A program made the position numbers and the translations under genes. From NCBI GenBank assembly GCA_945906105.1, contig CAMDQO010000001.1, positions 186,001 through 250,000 on the forward strand: 64,000 bases of DNA, given 5' to 3'. Every line of letters begins with the position of its first letter. Within the stretch, counting starts at the first letter, position 1. The notes under the pieces were generated by a model. It had not been told where the DNA came from. It worked only from the letters and a program-made list of their open reading frames with translations, and made no database searches. The DNA is from Novosphingobium sp. Chol11 (GTDB lineage: Bacteria > Pseudomonadota > Alphaproteobacteria > Sphingomonadales > Sphingomonadaceae). Shown piece by piece: positions 9,662-18,294 of the stretch.

Positions 9662-10054
9662 TCAACGAGCTGAGAATGCCATCTCGAGCAGCTTGAAGAC
9701 GCCGGTCAGCGCAACTGGCAGGCCGATGGCGAGTAACCACAGCAACAATCGATCACGCTTGAAATAGGCACTTAGTTCCGGATCTGCGGCCTGATCATCG
9801 GTCAGCCGGTTCCATCTTGTTTCGAAACGGCGACAGGCCGGGATGATCGCCATCACCAGTACAATCAGCGCCAGATAAGGCAGCAGCGAGGCGCGTTCAC
9901 CCTTCAAAGCGCCCATCGTGACGAAAATCTGCAACGCGGTATAGACCAGCAGAGCATAAGCGATGTGATCGCTCATACGCTTGCGCCAATCGAGCGGGCG
10001 CGCAGTTCCGCGCGCTTTTGCCGACAGTTTGGCCGGTCGGAATATCTCGACCAT
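9662..10054 (-). CDS. Small membrane protein of unknown function
   Basis: 130 residues from the ATG at 10054, chosen because AAAGGA lies about 10 bases upstream. A shorter form from the ATG at 9976 (104 residues) and a longer one from 10114 are possible. Three hydrophobic helices are visible: HIAYALLVYTALQIFVTMGAL, LLPYLALIVLVMAIIPA and LLLWLLAIGLPVALTGVFKLL, with an acidic linker between the second and third. I do not recognise a named family. It is co-directional with pmbA and divergent from lptB. Confidence 0.7.
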   Translation of the reverse strand: MVEIFRPAKLSAKARGTARPLDWRKRMSDHIAYALLVYTALQIFVTMGALKGERASLLPYLALIVLVMAIIPACRRFETRWNRLTDDQAADPELSAYFKRDRLLLWLLAIGLPVALTGVFKLLEMAFSAR

Positions 10055-10241
10055 GCGCCCGATCCTTTCGTTTTCCTTATCCCGCGTGAAATAGAACACC
10101 ATTCTGATGCACAATCAAGCGCTGTTAACCACCATTTCATCGCGCGCATGATCGTGAGTATGCAGGAAACCTGCCAAATTGCTCCAGTCAGGCATCAACG
10201 CGGCTTGAAGTGGCTCGCTTCCGTCCCTAAACCGGGCGGCG

Positions 10242-11021
10242 ATGAATGACATGCAGACTGTAAAGACCGCCAAGGACCTCGTTTCTGGGCCGGGAACTGG
10301 CAATGGGCTCGAGGTGATTTCCATCGCCAAAAGCTATGACAAGCGCGCGGTGCTCTCCGATATTTCGCTGTCGGTGGGCAAGGGCGAGGTGCTGGGTCTG
10401 CTTGGCCCCAACGGCGCGGGCAAGACGACCTGTTTCTATTCGATCATGGGTCTGGTTCGCCCCGATTCGGGCCGTATCCTTATGGACGGCGTCGATGTCA
10501 CCAATCTGCCGATGTATCGCCGGGCAATTTTAGGGCTGGGTTATCTGCCTCAGGAAACCTCGATCTTTCGCGGCTTGACGGTGGAACAGAACATCGCCGC
10601 CGTGCTCGAACTCAATGAGCCGGATGCCAATACCCGGGGCGAGGAACTGGAACGGCTGCTCGAGGAATTCGGTCTGGCGCGCTTGCGCTCCAGCGCGGCC
10701 ATGGCGCTGTCAGGCGGCGAACGTCGGCGCTGCGAGATCGCCCGCGCACTGGCCGCCAAGCCCTCGATCATGCTGCTCGATGAACCATTTGCCGGGATCG
10801 ATCCGCTTTCGATCAATGACATTCGCGATCTGGTAAAGGATCTGGCGACGCGCGGCATCGGCGTGCTGATCACCGATCACAATGTCCGCGAGACACTCGA
10901 TATCGTTGACAAGACCTGCGTGATCTATGGCGGGCAGGTGCTGTTTGCCGGTACGCCAGAAAAAATGGTCGAGGATGAGAATGTGAAAATTCTCTACCTC
11001 GGCAACGATTTCACGCTGTAG
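10242..11021 (+). CDS. lptB: LPS export ABC transporter ATP-binding protein
   Basis: LptB, 259 residues, the cytoplasmic ATPase that drives lipopolysaccharide extraction by LptFGC. All ABC motifs are visible: Walker A GPNGAGKT at 55-62, Q-loop Gln104 in YLPQETSIFRGLT (an LptB hallmark), signature LSGGE at 156-160, Walker B IMLLDEP at 176-182, and a switch His in ITDHNVRE. The first 20 residues are a non-conserved extension. rpoN follows 27 bp later, the usual alphaproteobacterial order. Confidence 0.96.
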   Translation: MNDMQTVKTAKDLVSGPGTGNGLEVISIAKSYDKRAVLSDISLSVGKGEVLGLLGPNGAGKTTCFYSIMGLVRPDSGRILMDGVDVTNLPMYRRAILGLGYLPQETSIFRGLTVEQNIAAVLELNEPDANTRGEELERLLEEFGLARLRSSAAMALSGGERRRCEIARALAAKPSIMLLDEPFAGIDPLSINDIRDLVKDLATRGIGVLITDHNVRETLDIVDKTCVIYGGQVLFAGTPEKMVEDENVKILYLGNDFTL

Positions 11022-11048
11022 CGAGAACGGCTCGCGGGAAACTGACCC

Positions 11049-12536
11049 ATGGCTCTTGGCCCCCGCCTAGACCTGAGACAAAGCCAGTCGCTGGTGATGA
11101 CGCCGCAGTTGCAGCAGGCGATAAAGCTGCTGGCGCTTTCCAATCTTGAGGTTGAGACTTTCATCGGCGAGGCGCTCGATGCCAATCCACTGCTGGAAGT
11201 TACTGCACCTTCCGATGCCCCGCCAGAAATCCCGGAAGAATTGCGCCGCACCACGCTGGAAAGTTCGCCGGTCGATCAGCTGATTGGCGAAGGTCGCGGG
11301 GGCGAAGACAAGCCTCTCGATGTTGATCCCGGCACGCTTGATCTTGATCGAGATACTGGTGATTGGGGCGGGGCGATTTCCAGCTTTGGCGGCGAGGAAG
11401 GTCCCGGCATTGATGAGCGCGGCGATCATGCACCGACGCTGGCAGAACATCTTGAAGCCCAGATCGGCACCGCCACGAACGATGCGCGGCTTGCATTCAC
11501 GGCCCGCGCCGTGATCGACCGGCTGGATGAAGCGGGCTACCTGCCGATGACCTTGCGTGAAGTTACCGAGGAACTTGGCCTCACGCTGGCCGAGGTCGAG
11601 ACAGCCCTTGCGCTCGTCCAGACTCTGGACCCCACCGGGGTCGGCGCACGCAGCCTGTCCGAATGTCTGGCGCTGCAGGCCAAAGAGGCGGATCGCCATG
11701 ATCCCTGCATGGCGCGGCTGCTCGACAATCTCGATCTGCTGGCGCGCGGCGAACTGGCCCGGCTGAAACGGATGTGCGGGGTTGATGACGAAGACTTCGC
11801 CGAGATGATGGCCGAACTGCGCGGTTATGATCCCAAACCCGGGCTGAAGTTCGCACGTGGTGGCGGTGAGCCGGTGGTGCCCGATATCCTCATCACCCCG
11901 CGCAGCGATGCCAAAGGGAACTATGATGGCTTTGACATCGCGCTCAATCAGTCGACACTGCCGCGCCTGATCATCAACCGCACCTATTATGTCGAAATGA
12001 AAAGCGCCTGCGATGACAAAGCGGCGCGCGGCTGGCTTTCGGAAAAACTGGCGGATGCCAACTGGCTGGTGAAAGCGCTTGATCAACGCCAGCGCACAAT
12101 CCTGAAAGTTGCCGCCGAGATGGTGAAGCAGCAGGAGGGCTTTTTCCGCCACGGCGTTTCGCAGCTCAAGCCGCTGAATCTGCGCACCGTTGCGGAGGCT
12201 ATCGAGATGCATGAATCAACCGTTAGCCGTGTCACGTCGAACAAATATCTGCTGTGTGACCGCGGAACCTATGAGCTGAAGTATTTCTTCACCTCGGGCG
12301 TTGCCTCATCGGATGGCGAGGGAGCGGTTTCGGCCGAGACGGTGAAGGCGGCGATCAAGCAGTTAATTGATGCCGAAGAAGCCAATGCGATTCTTTCCGA
12401 TGATACGCTGGTCGATCTGCTCAAGGCCAAGGGCTTCGATCTGGCGCGGCGCACCGTGGCCAAATATCGCGAGGCTATCGGCTTCGGCAGTTCGGTGCAG
12501 CGGCGTCGGCAAAAGGCGCTTGCCGGGGTGCGGTGA
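11049..12536 (+). CDS. rpoN: RNA polymerase sigma-54 factor
   Basis: 495 residues. Region I at the N-terminus is Gln/Leu-rich (LRQSQSLVMTPQLQQAIKLL), contacting enhancer-binding activators. An acidic region II follows (about 75-125), then the core-binding domain and the C-terminal DNA-binding domain with helix-turn-helix. The RpoN box is present as ARRTVAKYRE near residue 470, which recognises the -24 element. The gene lies just downstream of lptB. An hpf-type gene that often follows rpoN is absent; a minus-strand oxidoreductase gene comes next, convergent with 11 bp between stops. Confidence 0.97.
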   Translation: MALGPRLDLRQSQSLVMTPQLQQAIKLLALSNLEVETFIGEALDANPLLEVTAPSDAPPEIPEELRRTTLESSPVDQLIGEGRGGEDKPLDVDPGTLDLDRDTGDWGGAISSFGGEEGPGIDERGDHAPTLAEHLEAQIGTATNDARLAFTARAVIDRLDEAGYLPMTLREVTEELGLTLAEVETALALVQTLDPTGVGARSLSECLALQAKEADRHDPCMARLLDNLDLLARGELARLKRMCGVDDEDFAEMMAELRGYDPKPGLKFARGGGEPVVPDILITPRSDAKGNYDGFDIALNQSTLPRLIINRTYYVEMKSACDDKAARGWLSEKLADANWLVKALDQRQRTILKVAAEMVKQQEGFFRHGVSQLKPLNLRTVAEAIEMHESTVSRVTSNKYLLCDRGTYELKYFFTSGVASSDGEGAVSAETVKAAIKQLIDAEEANAILSDDTLVDLLKAKGFDLARRTVAKYREAIGFGSSVQRRRQKALAGVR

Positions 12537-12547
12537 TTCTCAGTGCC

Positions 12548-13591
12548 TCACGGCGCGGCAATCTTGACCAGCACTTTGCCGATATGGCTGTTGCCTGGGA
12601 TGAAACTCTCGCAAAAAGTAGCAGCCGCATTTTCCAGCCCGTTCACCACAGTCACAGGATAGGAAATCCGGCCTGAGTCCAGCCAGACTGCCAGCTCGGC
12701 AATCGCCGCATCGCCGCCGACAAACTGCCCGCCAAAGCCGCGTAATTCGAGCCCTTTTGACATGATCATGCGGAAAAATCCGGGCAGATGATCCGGCCCC
12801 GGCCCCTCCATCCCAACGCCATAATAGGCGATGTAGCCACAGACCGGCATCCGTGCGCGGTATTTGAGCAAGGGCATCACGGCGAGAGTGACATCACCAC
12901 CGACATTATCGACATAGACGTCGATCCCGCCCGGAACTGCCGCTTTCAGCTGCTCGGCAAAATCTGGCGCTTTGTAATCAACGCAGTCATCAAAGCCGAG
13001 CGCGCGCACGGCGGCGCATTTGTCCGCACCACCCGCTATGCCGACCACGCGCGCGCCCTTGAGTTTGCCGATCTGCCCGGCAATCGTGCCGACCGCGCCG
13101 CCTGCTGCACTGATCACGACAGTCTCGTCCGCTGCGACGCGGCCGATGCCGACCATGCAGGCATGGGCAGTCTGCCCGGTCATGCCCAGCACACCGAGTG
13201 CTGTTTCCAGCGGGGCAAGTTCCGGATCAAGCTTGCGCAAGGCTCCGCGCACCGGATCTGCCTTGATCGGATCGAGCGCGGCATATTCGCGCCAACCCGT
13301 GCGTCCCTCGACATAGTCACCCACCGCATAGTCAGGGTGGTGGGAGGCGACCACTTGGGAGATGGTGCCGCCATAGATGACGTCGCCCGGATGCAGATGC
13401 GTTGCTCCGGTGATCCGCACTTCATCCAGAGCAAAGCGGATCAAGGGATCGAGCGAAAGCCATAGGGTGCGGACCAAGACCTCGCCAGCGCCGGGGGTAG
13501 GGATGGGTGCCTGCTCGACACGAAAATTGGCGGCCACGGGGCTGCCCTTGGCATAGCTTGCCAGTACGACCTGGCGCATCATAGTGCTCAT
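12548..13591 (-). CDS. NADP-dependent MDR-family oxidoreductase
   Basis: 347 residues of the medium-chain dehydrogenase/reductase superfamily, subgroup of leukotriene B4 dehydrogenase/CurA-like alkenal or enone reductases. The cofactor loop is AAGGAVGTIAGQIGKLKGARVVGIAGG near 160-185, and no catalytic-zinc Cys/His set is seen. The N-terminal RTLWLSLDPLIRF motif fits the group. It starts 12 bp after the aldehyde dehydrogenase stop, so the two form an operon. Substrate is unknown; reduction of an alpha,beta-unsaturated carbonyl is inferred from the family. Confidence 0.88.
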   Translation of the reverse strand: MSTMMRQVVLASYAKGSPVAANFRVEQAPIPTPGAGEVLVRTLWLSLDPLIRFALDEVRITGATHLHPGDVIYGGTISQVVASHHPDYAVGDYVEGRTGWREYAALDPIKADPVRGALRKLDPELAPLETALGVLGMTGQTAHACMVGIGRVAADETVVISAAGGAVGTIAGQIGKLKGARVVGIAGGADKCAAVRALGFDDCVDYKAPDFAEQLKAAVPGGIDVYVDNVGGDVTLAVMPLLKYRARMPVCGYIAYYGVGMEGPGPDHLPGFFRMIMSKGLELRGFGGQFVGGDAAIAELAVWLDSGRISYPVTVVNGLENAAATFCESFIPGNSHIGKVLVKIAAP

Positions 13592-13603
13592 CGCCCGATA
13601 CCT

Positions 13604-15082
13604 TTATGAGAAGTTGAGCACGGAAAGGTGCTGGAAAGCGCGCAGGCCTTCGGGGCCGCGCTCGCGCCCTTGTCCGCTCATCTTGATGCCGCCCATCGAA
13701 GCCCAGGCGCTGGTCACGCCGTTGTTGACGTTGACCGTGCCGCTGCGCATTGCCTGACCGACCATCAGCGCCGTGCGCTTGTCTGCGCCGTGGACCCAGC
13801 CTGAAAGGCCGAAGCGCGAATCGTTGGCCATGGCGATAGCATGATCGAGATCGCGGTAGCCGATGACGGCAACCACCGGTCCGAAGACTTCTTCCTGCGC
13901 GGCGGGGTTGGCATTGTTGGGCAGATCAAGCAGCGTCGGCTCAAAATAATGGCCTTTGGTCAGGTGCGCCGGACGCTTGCCGCCAAACACGACCTTGCCG
14001 CCAGCGGCCACGGCAGCGGCGACAATCCGTTCACAGCGCGCGACGGCGGCAGCGTTAATCACCGGGCCGGTGTCGGTCGTCGGATCATTCGCCGGGCCGA
14101 CCTTGATCGCCGACAGCAGTTGCGCTGCCTTGGCAAGCACCTCGGCTTTACTTTCCTCGGGCACCAGCAACCGCGTTCCAAGCGCGCAGCCTTGTCCGGC
14201 GTGGCTGACGCAAACGACACGCGCGTGCATCGGGGCCTTGTCGATGGAGTCTGACAGGAAGATCTGCGCCGACTTGCCGCCAAGTTCGAGCACCAGCGGC
14301 TTGAGTGTTGGCGCGGCCTGTTCGGCAATCTTTGCACCCACCGCGCAGGAGCCGGTGAAGGAAACCATATCGACTCGGGGATCGCTGCTCATCATCTGGC
14401 CGCCTTCCAGCCCGCCTTCGATCACGACATTGAGGACACCTGCGGGAAGCCCCGCCTCCATGGCCGCCTCGGCGAAGATCATCGATGAGATTGGCGTCAG
14501 CGGATTGGGCCGCAGTAACACTGTGTTGCCGGTAAGCAGCGCCGGGATCACCTTCCACAGCGCGGTGAACAGCGGCACATTATAGGCGGCAATGGCGCTG
14601 ACCACGCCCATCGGCGTATAGCGGCGCACAGATTGCATGGCATGGCCCATCATCCCCAGCCGTTCGTGCATCGGTAGAGGATTGTCTTCGATTTCGGGCA
14701 GCGAAAGATAGACATCGACCACTTCGGCGGCGTGGCGCAGCGGTGTAGCTACCTGCGCGCCCATCACCGAGGACGAGACCGGGCAGCCGGCCTCCAGCAT
14801 GGCCAGTTCTGTCAGACGATCGGCGTGTTTGGCCAGCGCTGCGGCATAGCGGCGCATGATCTCCGCGCGTGCCTCTCGCGTCATTCCGCTCCATTCGCCC
14901 TTGTCAAAGGCGGCGCGCGCGGCGGCGATGGCATCATTGACTTGAGCCGTGGAGAGTCCCTGAATCTCGGCAACAATGCTCTCGTCAGAAGGGTTTTCGA
15001 CGGTGAAAACAGCGCCTTCGCCGCGCACATATTGTCCGTTGATGAAACCTGCGTGTTCCAGGGGAGCCTCCCAATAATTCAC
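13604..15082 (-). CDS. Aldehyde dehydrogenase (NAD(P)+)
   Basis: 492 residues of the aldehyde dehydrogenase superfamily, oxidising an aldehyde to an acid. Seen: the catalytic Glu context LELGGKSAQI, the nucleophilic Cys in GQGCALGTRLLVP, and the C-terminal EEVFGPVVAVI and FGLSGWVHG blocks. The start is taken as the GTG at 15082; no strong ribosome site is visible, so the exact start is less sure. It is divergent from the small barrel protein gene (73 bp apart). Together with the MDR reductase it forms the left arm of a catabolic island. Confidence 0.92.
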   Translation of the reverse strand: MNYWEAPLEHAGFINGQYVRGEGAVFTVENPSDESIVAEIQGLSTAQVNDAIAAARAAFDKGEWSGMTREARAEIMRRYAAALAKHADRLTELAMLEAGCPVSSSVMGAQVATPLRHAAEVVDVYLSLPEIEDNPLPMHERLGMMGHAMQSVRRYTPMGVVSAIAAYNVPLFTALWKVIPALLTGNTVLLRPNPLTPISSMIFAEAAMEAGLPAGVLNVVIEGGLEGGQMMSSDPRVDMVSFTGSCAVGAKIAEQAAPTLKPLVLELGGKSAQIFLSDSIDKAPMHARVVCVSHAGQGCALGTRLLVPEESKAEVLAKAAQLLSAIKVGPANDPTTDTGPVINAAAVARCERIVAAAVAAGGKVVFGGKRPAHLTKGHYFEPTLLDLPNNANPAAQEEVFGPVVAVIGYRDLDHAIAMANDSRFGLSGWVHGADKRTALMVGQAMRSGTVNVNNGVTSAWASMGGIKMSGQGRERGPEGLRAFQHLSVLNFS

Positions 15083-15083
15083 A

Positions 15084-15112
15084 TTGTCGAATTTATGTTC
15101 GCAGTTTATGCA
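15084..15112 (+). promoter_or_regulatory. Candidate sigma-70 promoter for the 15156 gene
   Basis: TTGTCG at 15084-15089 and TATGCA at 15107-15112 are separated by 17 bases, about 44 bases before the start codon. Two TTTATG hexamers occur within it. This is a match by eye to the general housekeeping consensus only. Confidence 0.4.
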
Positions 15113-15155
15113 AGTCTGGAAATAGCGTCAATCACACATACTGGGGAGTTTGACG

Positions 15156-15479
15156 ATGGCCCGATATTTGATTCTAGCCCTCAATGGTCCAACCGACGGG
15201 GAAGGCGATGAAGAGACTCTCAACCGCTGGTATGAGGATGTTCACCTGCCCGATTTCAAGGCGATCCCCGAGGTCAAGACCGCGCGGCGTTACAAGATCC
15301 TGCGCGGAAATGTCCCTGGCGTTGATCAGCTTTGGCCCACTGTCGCTGCCTATGAGATAGAGACTGATGATATGGCGGCGGTCTCTGCCAAGCTGCAACA
15401 GATGCGGCCGTTTGATCCAACGCTCGACCGATCAAAATCGGCCAATATCATGGCAGTGCAGATTCAGGGCGATGAGTAG
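15156..15479 (+). CDS. Small protein, probable dimeric alpha/beta barrel (EthD-like)
   Basis: 107 residues. The ATG at 15156 is preceded by GGGGAG at 7-base spacing. The pattern MARYLILALNGPT, then WYEDVHLPDFKAIPEVKTARRY with a His in the middle, resembles the small EthD-type or monooxygenase-like barrels often found in aromatic and steroid catabolic clusters. Assignment is by fold resemblance only. It could bind or isomerise a pathway intermediate, but no catalytic residue can be named. It is convergent with the phosphotransferase gene, 13 bp between stops. Confidence 0.72.
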   Translation: MARYLILALNGPTDGEGDEETLNRWYEDVHLPDFKAIPEVKTARRYKILRGNVPGVDQLWPTVAAYEIETDDMAAVSAKLQQMRPFDPTLDRSKSANIMAVQIQGDE

Positions 15480-15492
15480 TTAGGTCCTGACC

Positions 15493-16515
15493 CTAAACAC
15501 CTAGCAATGCGAAACTGTCATGCCGCGTCACCGCTGCGCCCAGTCTTGCGGTAAACTCATAGATGATCGGCGGATCAACCCGGCGGGTGATGCTCCACAA
15601 GTAGAAGCCATAGACACAGGCCTCGCGGTATTCGCGCCAGGCAGTTTCATCATCAGGCATGACAGCCCCGGTGGCGCGCATCAGTTCGAGATAATGGCGC
15701 AGCAGCACTCGCTCTTCGCGCTCAGCCAGATCCACCGGCAGCACAGCCGCAATGTGATAGGCAATATCGAGCGCCCAGCCGCCCGCTTGCAGCAGCTGCC
15801 AGTCGATCAGTCCAGTGTCTGCACTGCTGCGGAAGATGTTTCCGGCGTGGGCATCGCCGTGGACCAGAAATTGCCTCCGCGCCCGGTCGCGCTCCGCCAG
15901 TGGTGACAGAGCAGCGAGCAACCGAGCGGCGTTTCGGGTGGCAGAAGGCAAGGTAAGCCCGCGCGGATCGTCAAGCAGGGCTTGTAGTTGATCCGCTGTC
16001 ATATGCTGTGCCTGCGCGAATTCGGTTATCCGGTGGCTGATCCACGGGTGATCGGCGATCAGGGCGTATCCGGCATGGAGTGCGGCGAGCTGCTCAAGGC
16101 TACTGGCTGCATCATCGGCTGTGAACGGATCAAGCGCTGAGCAGAAACGCGCGCCGTCCGCGATAAGATCGCGCATGATGACCGCCGCCTGCTGGGCTTC
16201 GCGGTCAATCACGGTCTTGACGCAGATCGGCACCCGCACCGCGACATGGGCGGCGATCTTGTGATAGAAATCAGCCTCCCTGACCATGGTCGGCCCGCCG
16301 CGTGCAGACATCTCATCGACATCGAGCAGCCCCTTGAGGCACAGTGCCAGCGGTGCGGAGCCGTCTGCCGGGTGCGCGAGGAAGCGCACCTTTGTGGCGA
16401 CGGTCCTGATCACCTCGACGCTTTCACTGCGGCCAATCTCCACGCCCAAAGCAGAACTCAGCCATGCCGGATCGAGCGCAGCCTCAAGCGTTTGCGGAAC
16501 CGCAGTTTCAGCCAT
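15493..16515 (-). CDS. APH-like phosphotransferase family protein
   Basis: 340 residues with the aminoglycoside phosphotransferase/ecdysteroid-kinase-like fold. The start at 16515 has AAGGGAG 6 bases upstream; an earlier start at 16563 is less likely. The catalytic loop is FLVHGDAHAGNIF (HGDxxxxN), followed by the metal-binding LIDWQLLQAGG. Such genes recur beside acyl-CoA catabolic genes in sphingomonads and actinobacteria, where a role in substrate phosphorylation is suspected but mostly unproven. It is divergent from the CoA-transferase gene with 145 bp between starts. Confidence 0.85.
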   Translation of the reverse strand: MAETAVPQTLEAALDPAWLSSALGVEIGRSESVEVIRTVATKVRFLAHPADGSAPLALCLKGLLDVDEMSARGGPTMVREADFYHKIAAHVAVRVPICVKTVIDREAQQAAVIMRDLIADGARFCSALDPFTADDAASSLEQLAALHAGYALIADHPWISHRITEFAQAQHMTADQLQALLDDPRGLTLPSATRNAARLLAALSPLAERDRARRQFLVHGDAHAGNIFRSSADTGLIDWQLLQAGGWALDIAYHIAAVLPVDLAEREERVLLRHYLELMRATGAVMPDDETAWREYREACVYGFYLWSITRRVDPPIIYEFTARLGAAVTRHDSFALLGV

Positions 16516-16660
16516 AAAAAACTCCCTTGCTCCCAGCATGGCAAGTCGCTGGACGGTTCGCAATGGCGAAAGGACAATCGCAATGGTGGAGCCATCTTGA
16601 CCCGCTACTGTGTGGGCCTAGGCTTTGGGTAACAAGATCAGTCTGTATTGGGGAGTTATT

Positions 16661-17884
16661 ATGGCGCCGAAAGCAAAGGCCGGGCCGCTTGCCGGGATCA
16701 CCGTGATCGAAGTGGCGATGTACGCCTTCGTGCCGGTTGCCGGAACAATCCTGTCAGACATGGGCGCGATAGTAATCAAGGTCGAACCGGTTACCGGCGA
16801 TCCGATTCGCGGCCTGCGCACTGGAACGTCTGACGAAACTGCGATCGAACTCTCGTGGGAGTGTTACAACCGCGGCAAGCGCTCGATCACGCTTGACCTC
16901 AAGCATGAAGACGGCCGCGCGGTGCTGATGCAACTGCTGGGCAAGGCCGATGTCTTCCTCACCAACCTGCTGCCGCCCGCCCGCCGGTCCATGGGCATTG
17001 ACGAGGCGGTGTTGCGTCCGCGCTTTCCGAACCTGATCTACGCCTGCGGTTCTGCGCTGGGGCCGCATGGGCCTGAGCGGGAGAAGGGCGGCTATGATGC
17101 CATTACCTTCTGGGCACGCGGCGGGGTTTCCTCAGCATTGACCGAACCCGATGCCGAATCGCCCGTCGGACCGCCGGGACCGGCCTTTGGCGATACGCTC
17201 AGCGGTTCGATGCTGGCAGGCGGGATTTGCGCAGCGATTGCCCAGCGGGCACTGACGGGTGTTGTATCCTCTGTCGATGTCTCGCTACTCAACGCGGGCA
17301 TGTGGTCCATGCAGCGGGCAATTGCCCAGTCGACGATGGAAGGCGTGGACCGGTTCCCGCGTCCGCCGCGCAATCGGCCCAACAATGTCCTGTCCTATAA
17401 CTACAAGACCAGCGATGGCCGCTTTCTGGCGCTATGTATGTTGCAAGCAGACAAATACTGGCCGCGCCTTTGCGAAGTGGCCGGACGGCCAGAACTGGCA
17501 AGCGATCCGCGCTTTGTCGATGCCGCCGCGCGCCGCGCCAATACCGAGGATTGTCTGGGTGAACTGGTGCCGCTGTTCGCTTCAAAGTCGCTGGCCGAGT
17601 GGCGCGAAATCCTCAACCAGCAGGATGGCCAGTGGGATGTTGTCCAGCACGTCGGTGAAATGCATGCCGATCCGCAGGCCATGGCCAACAATTATATCCA
17701 GACGGTCCGCTGCACTGCCGGGATCGACGTGCCGATGGTTTCGGTGCCGATGATGTTCGATGGCAAGGCTTTGCCCGCAGGTGTGTCCCCCGATGTCGGC
17801 GCGCACAGCGATGAAATCCTTGCCGCCGCTGGCTATGACGAGGACGCGATCATCGACCTCAAGGTCAAAGGCGTGGTGTTTTGA
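16661..17884 (+). CDS. Class III CoA-transferase (CaiB/BaiF family)
   Basis: 407 residues from the ATG at 16661, which has GGGGAG 5 bases upstream. Family III transferases move CoA from a donor to a carboxylic acid through an Asp-bound anhydride; the conserved Asp is seen in KGGYDAITFWARGG. The N-terminal AGPLAGITVIEVAMYAFVP and DMGAIVIKVEPVTGDPIRG are typical. Its likely role is activation of the pathway acid before the DUF35 and thiolase-like proteins act. Its stop overlaps the next start by 4 bp, indicating translational coupling. Confidence 0.92.
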   Translation: MAPKAKAGPLAGITVIEVAMYAFVPVAGTILSDMGAIVIKVEPVTGDPIRGLRTGTSDETAIELSWECYNRGKRSITLDLKHEDGRAVLMQLLGKADVFLTNLLPPARRSMGIDEAVLRPRFPNLIYACGSALGPHGPEREKGGYDAITFWARGGVSSALTEPDAESPVGPPGPAFGDTLSGSMLAGGICAAIAQRALTGVVSSVDVSLLNAGMWSMQRAIAQSTMEGVDRFPRPPRNRPNNVLSYNYKTSDGRFLALCMLQADKYWPRLCEVAGRPELASDPRFVDAAARRANTEDCLGELVPLFASKSLAEWREILNQQDGQWDVVQHVGEMHADPQAMANNYIQTVRCTAGIDVPMVSVPMMFDGKALPAGVSPDVGAHSDEILAAAGYDEDAIIDLKVKGVVF

Positions 17885-18294
17885 GCGCGGCACGCAAGCT
17901 ACCGGTCATCGATGAGCTTTCGGGGTTCTTCTGGACCAGCGGCGCCGATGGCAGACTGCGGATCCTGCGGTGCGGACCTTGCAGCCATTGGCAGCACCCC
18001 CCGCAGCCGCGCTGTGCCAAGTGTCATTCCGCCGATCTGGCTCCGCAGCCTGTCTCAGGCCGCGGCCGGGTGGTGAGCTTCACGGTCAATTATCAGTCGT
18101 GGCAAAAAGATGTCGCCGCTCTCTTCATCTTTGCGGTGATCGAGCTGGCTGAACAAGCTGAGCTTTATGTGTTCAGTAACCTCACCTGTGCGCCAGAAGC
18201 AGCGCGGAGTGACATGGCGGTGGAGGTGATTTTCGAGCAACAGGAAGACGTCTGGATTCCACTGTTCCAGCCGCTGGGGGCGGATCATGCTTGA
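17881..18294 (+). CDS. DUF35 zinc-ribbon/OB-fold protein, thiolase partner
   Basis: 137 residues. An N-terminal rubredoxin-like zinc ribbon is present (CGPC near residues 32-35 and CAKC near 46-49), followed by an OB-fold (GRGRVVSFTVNYQSW). The TTG start at 17881 overlaps the CoA-transferase stop, and its own stop overlaps the next start by 8 bp. DUF35 proteins are obligate partners of thiolase-like enzymes, for example the DUF35 domain of ChsH2 with the aldolase Ltp2 in steroid side-chain removal. The tight coupling to the thiolase-like gene suggests the same kind of complex here. Confidence 0.9.
   Translation: MSAARKLPVIDELSGFFWTSGADGRLRILRCGPCSHWQHPPQPRCAKCHSADLAPQPVSGRGRVVSFTVNYQSWQKDVAALFIFAVIELAEQAELYVFSNLTCAPEAARSDMAVEVIFEQQEDVWIPLFQPLGADHA

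Noticed and set aside
11067..12212. Minus-strand 381-codon frame
   Set aside because: Antisense to rpoN, whose regions I-III and RpoN box are all recognisable.
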